Of a stretch of DNA of 37,275 nucleotides, positions 18,588 through 26,148 are shown one piece after another. The position numbers and the translations under genes are program-made. The notes beneath the pieces were generated by a model, which was not told where the DNA came from, made no database searches, and saw only the letters and a program-made list of their open reading frames with translations. Position 1 is the stretch's first letter. Each line of letters starts with the position of its first letter. This DNA comes from Propionibacteriaceae bacterium. GTDB lineage: Bacteria > Actinomycetota > Actinomycetes > Propionibacteriales > Propionibacteriaceae. The stretch covers positions 1 through 37,275 of the forward strand of contig CAJPNZ010000020.1 in NCBI GenBank assembly GCA_905372155.1. Reading direction: 5' to 3'.

Positions 18588-19373
18588 TCAGCGCCGGTTG
18601 AAGCGCATGTGACGCCGCGCCAGGTAGGCGAACAACACCAGCCACACGGTCAATGCGGCCAGAGGCTGCCCGGCTTGGATCCACGACTGGAGGAAAGTGA
18701 TGCTCTGGTTGGTCAGCGGGTCCGTCCCCGAGCTGAGGGTCAGAAGATGGTTGACGGCGATTAATGGGCTCCACCTGGATATGGTCGGTACCGGTTCAGG
18801 AAACAACTGGAGCGGAATGATGAGGCCTGAGAGGAAGTAGAAAAACAAAAACCCGGGCAACGCCCCGTACTGGGCCGATTCGACGGTTCGGCAGAACGAC
18901 GACGTGAAAGCGGCACACGCCGCGAACAGGGCGAGGGACAACAGCAGGGCCAGCATCAGGAGCAGGGGATTTGCGACGGGCCATGTCCTCGCAATCAGCC
19001 CGGCCAGGAGCAGCCCACAGAGCACTTGGAGCAACAACACAGCAGCACTGGGCACGGTGGTGGCCACCACGGTTTCCCATCGGGTTGCTTCTCCGGTGTC
19101 CATACGTTGGAAGACACCGTCCTCTCGACGTGCCACGAAGATGGCCGTCAAGTTGAAATACACGACCAGCAGCAGACTCGTGTTCACCACCAGCTGAAGG
19201 ACCATTGTGGGTATGGAGACGTTGTTCTCCTCCCGCAGGATCACGGGGCTGCTGGCGAGCACCAGCAGGGGAGTGAACAGGAGCGCGGTGAGCGCAATGG
19301 AGCGATTCCGCACATAGAGGCTCGTCTCGGCCTTGGAAATGGCCCATGTGCGACGGAAAACTGTTGCGATCAT
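18588..19373 (-). CDS. ABC-2 type transporter permease, candidate lantibiotic immunity subunit
   Basis: This 261-residue membrane protein has six hydrophobic segments, matching ABC-2 exporter permeases. A cytoplasmic N-terminus with SLYVRNRSIALTALLFTPLL is followed by helices around residues 58-80, 105-130, 135-155, 170-192 and 235-250. It overlaps the upstream ATPase gene by four bases. Its position beside the lantibiotic precursors, divergent from them, suggests a self-protection exporter comparable in role to LanFE (LtnFE). This rests on context; a general drug-efflux pump would look the same. Confidence 0.8.
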   Translation of the reverse strand: MIATVFRRTWAISKAETSLYVRNRSIALTALLFTPLLVLASSPVILREENNVSIPTMVLQLVVNTSLLLVVYFNLTAIFVARREDGVFQRMDTGEATRWETVVATTVPSAAVLLLQVLCGLLLAGLIARTWPVANPLLLMLALLLSLALFAACAAFTSSFCRTVESAQYGALPGFLFFYFLSGLIIPLQLFPEPVPTISRWSPLIAVNHLLTLSSGTDPLTNQSITFLQSWIQAGQPLAALTVWLVLFAYLARRHMRFNRR

Positions 19374-20278
19374 GAGTGGCTCCTCGATGTGATGTGAAGG
19401 AAGGCCGATTCCAGGGACGCCGCCCGGGCGTTGAGCCCATCCAGGTGAATGTCGCGGCTGTCAGCCAGAGCCAGCAACTCGCGCAGCGTGGCGTGGAGGT
19501 CCGTGCTCAGCACGCGGGTGATCCCCCGATCACGACTGACCGGGTACACCACGTGCGAGAGTCTTTCGAACTCGCCGTCGCTGACCTCGACGTCCCTGAA
19601 GGTGATCTCACAGGGATGCCGGGCCACGATGTCAGCGACTGAACCCTCGGTCAGGATGCGTCCCCTGTCCATGATGAGGATGCGGTCCGCGAGTTCCTCG
19701 GCCTCCTCCATGTAATGGGTGGTGAGCAACACGGTCGATCCCTCATCGAGCATGCGCCTGACCAATTCCCATGTGTGCTGGCGGACCGCAGGATCGAGCC
19801 CGGTGGTGGGCTCATCCATGAACAACAGTTCGGGACGCCCGAGGGTCGCCATCGCCAGGTCCAGGCGGCGTCGTTCCCCTCCGGACAGGCTCCCCACCCG
19901 GATGTCGGCACGACCCTCAAGGCCACACATGGCCAAGGAGTCCGCCACGGGACGAGGAGATGTCAGGGTTCCGGCCCACATGACCAAGGTCTCCCGCACG
20001 GTGAGGTCCTTGGCGAACCCCGCCTCCTGGAGCATGATGCCCGTGCGTTGGCGAATGGCGGCTCGATCCGCTACTGGATCGAGCCCAAAGACCCGGACAC
20101 GACCATCGTTGGAACGCGTGCTCCCCTGGAGCACCTCCAGCAACGAGGTCTTGCCGGCACCGTTCGACCCCAGCAACGCGACCAGCTCACCCTGTGCGAC
20201 ATGAAACGACACCCCGTCCACGGCCGTGAACTTGCCGTAGGTGCGAGTCACGTTGTCAGCGACGATGACCTTCTTCAT
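19370..20278 (-). CDS. ABC transporter ATP-binding protein, candidate lantibiotic immunity subunit
   Basis: This is a 302-residue ATPase of the DrrA/CcmA type. It has Walker A GSNGAGKTS, Q-loop MLQEAG, signature LSGGERRR, Walker B LLFMDEPTTGLD and H-loop TTHYMEEAEEL. A ~75-residue C-terminal extension after the nucleotide-binding domain is typical of ABC-2 drug and immunity exporters. ATG at 20278 is chosen because GGGAGC precedes it; an upstream in-frame start at 20290 lacks a site. LanF immunity proteins often carry an E-loop in place of the Q-loop; here the residue reads Q, so assignment to LanF is not certain. Confidence 0.82.
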   Translation of the reverse strand: MKKVIVADNVTRTYGKFTAVDGVSFHVAQGELVALLGSNGAGKTSLLEVLQGSTRSNDGRVRVFGLDPVADRAAIRQRTGIMLQEAGFAKDLTVRETLVMWAGTLTSPRPVADSLAMCGLEGRADIRVGSLSGGERRRLDLAMATLGRPELLFMDEPTTGLDPAVRQHTWELVRRMLDEGSTVLLTTHYMEEAEELADRILIMDRGRILTEGSVADIVARHPCEITFRDVEVSDGEFERLSHVVYPVSRDRGITRVLSTDLHATLRELLALADSRDIHLDGLNARAASLESAFLHITSRSHS

Positions 20279-20593
20279 GCTTGCTCCCAATCCAGTAAAC
20301 AGTTCCAGCCACTATGGCACGTCATGCAGGAATTTTCTCATGCACATCCCCCAAAGTTGATGCACTCCAGTTCGCCTGCACCACAGTGAGCGGATGTGGC
20401 GCTCCACCCGGAAGGCTCAAACCAACCAACCATCACGTAGGTCAAACACCAGCAAACATTGCTCTGACTAGGCTTCTTGATCAGATTTACTGGATACCCG
20501 AAGCCCATTGCATCAACTTAGGGAGACGGATGGTTGTGCTCACCCAAGACCTCCGCATAAAGTTCTAGCCATCGCAACGAAGGAGGTGAAAAA
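20279..20593. promoter_or_regulatory. Divergent regulatory region between the immunity-type ABC genes and the lantibiotic operon
   Basis: No gene is seen here and the sequence is visibly more A/T-rich than the flanking core genes. It should hold the promoters of both divergent units. Three ATGCA words at 20324, 20340 and 20360 and an imperfect dyad (GTGAGCG...CGCTCCAC, about 20386-20407) are candidate regulator sites. A TAGGCT at 20469-20474 could be a -10 box for the lantibiotic transcript, but no good -35 is visible. The first precursor has a very strong ribosome site, AAGGAGGTG at 20580-20588. Confidence 0.4.
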
Positions 20594-20767
20594 ATGCAGA
20601 ACACGAACGATTTCCAGGACGTCACCTGGATGCAAGAAGTCGCCGAACAGGAATTCGACACCGATGTTTTTGGAGCATGCACGACCAATACGTTCTCCCT
20701 CAGTGATCACTGGGGAAACAAAGGGGGATGGTGCACCATCACTAAGGAATGCATGAACTGGTGCTAG
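20594..20767 (+). CDS. lanA1: Lanthipeptide alpha precursor (two-peptide lantibiotic, LtnA1-like)
   Basis: This is a 57-residue precursor too short for routine gene calling. Residues 1-28 form an acidic leader ending DTDVFGA, the same pre-cleavage pattern as the lacticin 3147 LtnA1 leader (DVFGA). The 29-residue core starts CTTNTFSLSDHWGN and contains CTITKEC, the CTxTxEC ring motif by which mersacidin-type peptides bind lipid II. It ends MNWC. There are four Cys and several Ser/Thr for lanthionine or methyllanthionine bridges. Compared with LtnA1 as I recall it, roughly three quarters of core residues are identical. Ser7 of the core, the site converted to D-Ala in LtnA1, is conserved. The ribosome site AAGGAGGTG precedes ATG by 5 bases. 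Confidence 0.95.
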   Translation: MQNTNDFQDVTWMQEVAEQEFDTDVFGACTTNTFSLSDHWGNKGGWCTITKECMNWC

Positions 20768-20824
20768 TGAGCCTCACCCTCTTATTCCCAGAATGAATAT
20801 ACACCCAACCCCTAAGGAAAGAAA

Positions 20825-20992
20825 ATGAAGGAAGAAAATCTGGAGCTCGGTCAGTACCTCGAGTCGGACATGCTTGCCCTCTCGGAGGAAGATGTTGACG
20901 GTGGCGGTACTCCCTCGATCATTCTCTCGGCAATCACGGCCTACATCTCCACCAACACCTGCCCCACTACCGCCTGCACTAGGCAGTGCTGA
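20825..20992 (+). CDS. lanA2: Lanthipeptide beta precursor (two-peptide lantibiotic, LtnA2-like)
   Basis: This is a 55-residue precursor. The leader (ELGQYLESDMLALSEEDVDG) ends in a Gly run at residues 26-28, the double-glycine processing site of C39 peptidases; cutting after Gly27 or Gly28 cannot be distinguished by eye. The core ends AYISTNTCPTTACTRQC, which differs from the LtnA2 C-terminus at only two positions as I recall it. It has three Cys (46, 51, 55), giving the typical C-terminal ring system, and no Cys in the N-terminal half. Aligned from the C-terminus, LtnA2 D-Ala position 9 is Ser here and position 12 is Thr. It lies 57 bp after lanA1 and 15 bp before lanM1. Confidence 0.95.
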   Translation: MKEENLELGQYLESDMLALSEEDVDGGGTPSIILSAITAYISTNTCPTTACTRQC

Positions 20993-21007
20993 CTCAGGCG
21001 GTAGGCA

Positions 21008-23929
21008 ATGATCACCTTCGAGAAGGGGATGTACCCCGAACTGACGAAAGATGACTTTGATAAACATGTCACCCCGCTTCTTGAGTGCATGAATGAATAT
21101 TCATTTTTCACTCCAGTTCCACTCACATGTCACGAAGTCTCCCTCGCGAGGGAGGAGTACCCATTCCACCTTCTGTGCAAGGCGATCGCAACCGGACTGT
21201 GGAAGGAACTCTGGGATCCGTTTCTGGAGCCCTTCCTTGAAAGTCCACCAAACTTCTGTGCTGCCAGCTGTGACGAGCTTGCGCAGCTGGCAGCACAGAA
21301 TATGGTGAGAAGTTTCGCCGAAGATGTCAAGCGACATCCGGGGCACCGCGAGGATCCGAGAGAACAGTACAGAGACTACGAACAGTTCACCCTCGCGAAC
21401 GAATTCGTTGATTTCTCCAACCAGTATCCGATCATTTGGAGCCGAGCGATAGAACTCCTGCGCCACCGGGCCCGCGCCATCATCGAGGTTGTCACAATCG
21501 TTACCAAACACCGGGCGGAGCTGGCAAAGACCTTCGGAATCCCTCACGATACACGAATTCGAGCGATCGATTCCACGGGAGACACTCACAACAATGGCAG
21601 GGCAGTGGCACTGATTGAGTTCGAGGACAGAAGCAAGGTCGTTTTCAAGCCCCGCGCAGTCTCCGGAGAAGCCGGATTCGCCCGGCTCGTTTGCGGACTG
21701 AGCAGAATACTTGGACAAGATCTTCCCAGCCTCCGGGTCCTGGACCTGGGAAAGTGTGGGTTCACCGCATACCTGGCGCAGGTCAGCCAAGAACCGGACC
21801 TTCATCAGGTCGGACGACTGGCTTGTCTCATGTACATGCTGGACGCCATCGACATGCACTACACCAACATCATGTGGACCGGTGGAGGGGCGGTCTGCAT
21901 CGACCTGGAATCCCTCTTCCATCCGACCCGTGTAAGGTTGGGGAAGCCTGAGTCCTCCTCCAGCGCCTACAACGCCCTGCACCGCTCAGTTTACGGGACC
22001 GGCGTCCTGCCCATGGTCATCTCGTCGCAGAAAAACGCGGGAAGCATTGATGTCGGGTTTGCCGGCTCAGGCAAGCACCACGGAGGCAGTCCATTCCGTG
22101 ACTACAAAGTCCTCAATCCCTTCTCCTCCGAGATCCGGGTCGTGTGGGAGCCTGCCCAGGAACCACCAAGTCCGGTGGACGACGCAGCTGCCCGGACCTT
22201 CGTTAATCAAGCCTGCAAGCAGGTGGAGACCGGATTTCTCGATACCTACCGCAGGATCCTTGAACAGCAAGACGATTTCATCGCATTGGTTCTCAAATCC
22301 TTCGAGGGAGCTGAGCTGCGCTACATCCACAACCCGACGGTCAAATACATCCAACTGCTGCGCACTCTCACTGGCCCCGAGGCCTCGCGTACCTTGACTG
22401 TTGCCAAGGGTTTGCTCTCAAGAGCAGTCATCCTCAGCATCTCCAGTGATCCTGCTATCGTCGAAGCTGAGTGTGAGCAGCTCTGGCAGGGCGATGTACC
22501 TTACTTCAAAACCCAGTTCGAGCACAACGGTGTTTACCACCGGAATCAGAAGATCGCAACATTGACCACGAGTCCACGTCAAGCCTTCCTGGAAAAGATG
22601 ACTCGGCTTGGCAAGGAGGACATGGCTTTCCAGGCGCGCCTGATTCGGCTCGCTTTCGTAGCAAAACTGACTGACCCTCATGCGAACAACCGTTTCGCTC
22701 TCACGAGCGACGATGTGGCAGAGCGGTCGCAGACGGTCTGTCGTGATTCAAGCCGCGATGCGGTCGCTGCGTCCCTGCGCGAGTTGGTGAATACACTGTC
22801 CGAGCGCATCAAAGATGACAGATACGATCATCTCCCACGAACATGGATAGGCCCCGTCGCTCGGTTCGGAAGTGGACAGTGGTCCCCGGGCGTTCTGGGC
22901 TACGACCTCTATGCAGGTCGAGTGGGACCGGCGATGGCTCTGGCGATAGCCGGAGAGATCTTGGGAGATCGCAAAGCTGCGGCCTGCGCCAGGTCCGTGT
23001 TCGACCGGGCTGCTGAAATCCTTGGGGATGCCACATACGAACTCCGCAGCGTCCTAGCCTCGGGAACCGGTGCTTTCTCGGGTGTCTCTGGGCTTCTGTG
23101 GGCGATGCACGCCAGCGGCAGGGTTGCCGGGAACCAGGAGTGGATCCGACAGGCCAAGAGCTCCTGGGAACTTCTACCAGAGAAGATGCTTCACCTGCTG
23201 CCGGCTTCGTTCGACATGATCAGCGGGGACAGTGCTTCACTGGTCATGAGGTTGCGCAGCATCGGAAAACTGCCCGTAACTCCCGACATCGTGGAGAGTT
23301 GGGTCGCAGCTGCTCGCAGCCGGATCCTCTCGGAAGGTCCGAACCTGCCATCTGGTTTGGCCCATGGTATCGGGCAAATCATCTGGTTTTTCAGTTCAAT
23401 CGAAGCCACTCACGGAAATACCTCCAGCCGGAACCTCGTCGGCGAACTCGTGCAGCTGATTGAGTCCGAGTACCGAACGGGCAACGGCCCCACGCAGCTG
23501 TACCAAGACTTCGCTGACAAACACTCCGATTCCTGGTGCAATGGGATCGCAGGGTTGCTGGTCGCCTTCGGTCAAGCTCACGAGGCAGGGCTCATTGAAC
23601 GCGATCGAGTAGTGGATCTCATCCGCCAGCTTGAGATTGTCAAGGTAGGTGCTCCACCGGTCCTCTGCCATGGAGCACTGGGCAGCGCCCAAGTCCTGCG
23701 AGATCTGGAACCAGTTTTTCCCGAAGCGAAGCCCCTGAGAAGCGGCCTGGAGGAGACGTGGTGCTCTCCTAGCCAGATCGTCGAGTACTTCAGAACCGAA
23801 CAAGGTCGTTATGCCCTGAGCCCCGGGCTCATGTCCGGTAGGGCAGGTGCCGCACTGCAGCTCAGTCACCGGCTCGAGCCAGGACTCGTCCCCTCGCCGA
23901 TCAGCCTTCGATTCGGAGACCAGCCATGA
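21008..23929 (+). CDS. lanM1: Class II lanthipeptide synthetase LanM1
   Basis: This 973-residue bifunctional synthetase has an N-terminal DUF4135 dehydratase with kinase-like active-site features: Asp282-x-His-x-x-Asn287 (DMHYTN) and Asp299 in CIDLE. It would phosphorylate and eliminate Ser/Thr of the precursor. The C-terminal LanC-like cyclase (from about residue 620) carries the zinc ligands Cys844 (WCNGIAG), Cys887 and His888 (LCHGALG). All catalytic residues expected for an active LanM are present. The annotated ATG has only a weak ribosome site; Met8, preceded by GAGAAGGGG, is an alternative start. The stop overlaps lanT (ATGA). By gene order it corresponds to LtnM1, which acts on the alpha peptide. 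Confidence 0.95.
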   Translation: MITFEKGMYPELTKDDFDKHVTPLLECMNEYSFFTPVPLTCHEVSLAREEYPFHLLCKAIATGLWKELWDPFLEPFLESPPNFCAASCDELAQLAAQNMVRSFAEDVKRHPGHREDPREQYRDYEQFTLANEFVDFSNQYPIIWSRAIELLRHRARAIIEVVTIVTKHRAELAKTFGIPHDTRIRAIDSTGDTHNNGRAVALIEFEDRSKVVFKPRAVSGEAGFARLVCGLSRILGQDLPSLRVLDLGKCGFTAYLAQVSQEPDLHQVGRLACLMYMLDAIDMHYTNIMWTGGGAVCIDLESLFHPTRVRLGKPESSSSAYNALHRSVYGTGVLPMVISSQKNAGSIDVGFAGSGKHHGGSPFRDYKVLNPFSSEIRVVWEPAQEPPSPVDDAAARTFVNQACKQVETGFLDTYRRILEQQDDFIALVLKSFEGAELRYIHNPTVKYIQLLRTLTGPEASRTLTVAKGLLSRAVILSISSDPAIVEAECEQLWQGDVPYFKTQFEHNGVYHRNQKIATLTTSPRQAFLEKMTRLGKEDMAFQARLIRLAFVAKLTDPHANNRFALTSDDVAERSQTVCRDSSRDAVAASLRELVNTLSERIKDDRYDHLPRTWIGPVARFGSGQWSPGVLGYDLYAGRVGPAMALAIAGEILGDRKAAACARSVFDRAAEILGDATYELRSVLASGTGAFSGVSGLLWAMHASGRVAGNQEWIRQAKSSWELLPEKMLHLLPASFDMISGDSASLVMRLRSIGKLPVTPDIVESWVAAARSRILSEGPNLPSGLAHGIGQIIWFFSSIEATHGNTSSRNLVGELVQLIESEYRTGNGPTQLYQDFADKHSDSWCNGIAGLLVAFGQAHEAGLIERDRVVDLIRQLEIVKVGAPPVLCHGALGSAQVLRDLEPVFPEAKPLRSGLEETWCSPSQIVEYFRTEQGRYALSPGLMSGRAGAALQLSHRLEPGLVPSPISLRFGDQP

Positions 23930-26148
23930 GATTTTTTTCCAGACACCTCAAACTTGAACCCACTCTCCAAGTGGCACAGGCCGAATGCGGTCTCTGCTGC
24001 GTCCGCACTCTATTGGCAGCGCATGGGCTGAACATGAGCCTCACGGAGCTGAGACAGGTCAAGGAACCCGGCCGCGATGGACTCGGAATCCAACAGCTGA
24101 AACGGCTGCTGATTTTCTTTGGCATGGATGCGAATGTTTACCGGGTTTCGAACACCAAGGTCCTTGAAGGTATTAACATGCCCGTCATTGCCTTCTGGAA
24201 GGGTAGTCATTTTGTCTGCATCGAATCCGTTGAGCGAAACTCTGCTGTTCTCATGGATCCATCCGTTGGTCGACTAACCATTTCGCGTGCAGATCTTGAC
24301 AAGGATTTCTCGGGCTACATCGTCACCGCTCGTCCGACAGCCGAGCTTGTCCCGTCCAAGCGCTCTTGGAGCAAGCGCTGGACGAAGGAGTACCTGTGGC
24401 CCGAGAGCATCGGAGGGGTCTACGCCAAGGTTGGATTCACGAGCGTCGTACTGGTTCTCCTCACGCTGGCAGCCCCTTGGGCCACGAAGTATCTCATAGA
24501 TCACGGCTTCCAAGGGCAAATCACACTCGCCTGGGTGCTGATAGTCCTAGGAATCGGAGCCCTGATCATGGCCGGGGTCTCTTATCTGCGGACCGTGGTC
24601 GCTGCTCAGCTGGTGTGCCGTTTCGCCTGGCACCTGTCGAGCAAGGCATTTGAACGGCTACTCAGTCTCCCGACCCGGTACTTCAACGTTCGGGCCCCCG
24701 GGGAGATTGTCTACCGTCTCAATTCCCTCAACCGCATCCAAGATCTCTTGGGATCTGCACTTATTCAAGGGGCTCTTGAGATGTTGAGCGCGATCACCGT
24801 GCTCGCATACATCTATTTCCTCTCTCCACTATTGGGAATTATCGCTTCGGCCCTCTTGTTGATGGTGTTCTTTTTCCTTGGCTGGAGTCAGCCCAGAATC
24901 AGCGCGGTCACCGATGCTGAGTTGCACGAGGGAACCTCCGCCCAGAGCATTCAGTTAGACGCTGTCGTCTCGATCAACAGCGTGAAGCTCGGGGGATACG
25001 TGGGAACATACCTCAAGGACTGGCAGGGAAGTTTCAAACGCCTGCTCGACGCCATGGTCCGGCGCATCCGGTTGCAAGACGGGCTCATCGGTTCCCTCTT
25101 GGCTGCCACCCAGGTCTTTGCACCGATCGTTCTGCTCGTGGTCAGCGTCGATCTGGCCATGCGAGGCCACCTGACGATAGGGGATGCGGTGGCTGTCCAG
25201 TCGGTGGCATCGCTGTTGTTCTCCTATGCGCGATCGGTCTTCTCGACCTGGAATCAAGTTCAGGTTGCCGAACGCTACGTACAACTCGCGGAGGACATCT
25301 TCGAATATCCGATGGAACAACCGGGCTCAACTCGTCACGCGCTGAGCGGTGGCCAGATCACCATGGTCAACGTCGAGTTCAAGTACTCCTCCGAGGTTGA
25401 GCCGGCCGTGAGTGGCGTCACTCTCGGGGTGCAGCCTGGCGAGACGCTGGCGCTCGTCGGCAAATCAGGATCAGGCAAGACCACCTTGGGAAAAGTGATG
25501 GCCAGCCTTTTCGAACCCACATCGGGCACCATCCAGTTCGATGGTCTTGACCTTAGCGCATACGACCTCGACCATCTCCGATCATCGATCAGCTATATCC
25601 CTCAGGAATCCCATCTTCACAACCGGTCGATTCTCGAGAATCTGCAACTCGGGTGCGACCGCTCCGAGGACGAGATCATCGAGTTCTGCCGGAAACTCGG
25701 CTTCCTCGATTTCATCGATGAGTTCCCCATGGGATATCACACGGTGGTATCCCAACTTGGAGCCAACCTTTCCGGTGGGCAGCGTCAGCGAATCCAAGTC
25801 GCCCGAGTACTGCTCCAGAACCCCAAGCTGCTCATCATGGATGAGGCCACATCCTCCTTGGACAACGTCAGCCAACGTCAGGTTTACGAACAACTGGAAG
25901 CACTCGACTGCACCAAGATCGTCATTGCTCATCGTTTCGCAACAGTTCTCAACGCCGATCGGATTGCCGTTCTCAAGGACGGGAAAGTCATCCAAATCGG
26001 TACCCACAATGAACTAGTCAGCGTTCCCGGTCCCTACTCGGAGCTTTTCCACGCAGAGTTGGAGGGAGAGGTTCCCATGCCCCTGCCGCGCCGAGCAGCT
26101 GACTGGCCCGTCTCCGCCCTCCCTGCTCAATTTGAAGGAGTATCATAA
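23926..26148 (+). CDS. lanT: Lanthipeptide exporter with C39 leader peptidase (LanT)
   Basis: This 740-residue AMS-type transporter cleaves the leaders at the Gly-Gly/Gly-Ala site and exports the modified peptides. The C39 peptidase domain (1-~135) has catalytic Cys21 (QAECGLCC), His95 (KGSHFVCIE) and Asp111 (LMDPSVG). A six-helix membrane domain follows (~165-450), then an ATPase with Walker A GKSGSGKTT (512-520), signature LSGGQRQR (~615) and Walker B LLIMDEATSSLD (Asp639). All motifs are intact. It overlaps lanM1 by four bases and lanM2 by one (TAATG), so translation is coupled. Confidence 0.95.
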   Translation: MRFFSRHLKLEPTLQVAQAECGLCCVRTLLAAHGLNMSLTELRQVKEPGRDGLGIQQLKRLLIFFGMDANVYRVSNTKVLEGINMPVIAFWKGSHFVCIESVERNSAVLMDPSVGRLTISRADLDKDFSGYIVTARPTAELVPSKRSWSKRWTKEYLWPESIGGVYAKVGFTSVVLVLLTLAAPWATKYLIDHGFQGQITLAWVLIVLGIGALIMAGVSYLRTVVAAQLVCRFAWHLSSKAFERLLSLPTRYFNVRAPGEIVYRLNSLNRIQDLLGSALIQGALEMLSAITVLAYIYFLSPLLGIIASALLLMVFFFLGWSQPRISAVTDAELHEGTSAQSIQLDAVVSINSVKLGGYVGTYLKDWQGSFKRLLDAMVRRIRLQDGLIGSLLAATQVFAPIVLLVVSVDLAMRGHLTIGDAVAVQSVASLLFSYARSVFSTWNQVQVAERYVQLAEDIFEYPMEQPGSTRHALSGGQITMVNVEFKYSSEVEPAVSGVTLGVQPGETLALVGKSGSGKTTLGKVMASLFEPTSGTIQFDGLDLSAYDLDHLRSSISYIPQESHLHNRSILENLQLGCDRSEDEIIEFCRKLGFLDFIDEFPMGYHTVVSQLGANLSGGQRQRIQVARVLLQNPKLLIMDEATSSLDNVSQRQVYEQLEALDCTKIVIAHRFATVLNADRIAVLKDGKVIQIGTHNELVSVPGPYSELFHAELEGEVPMPLPRRAADWPVSALPAQFEGVS

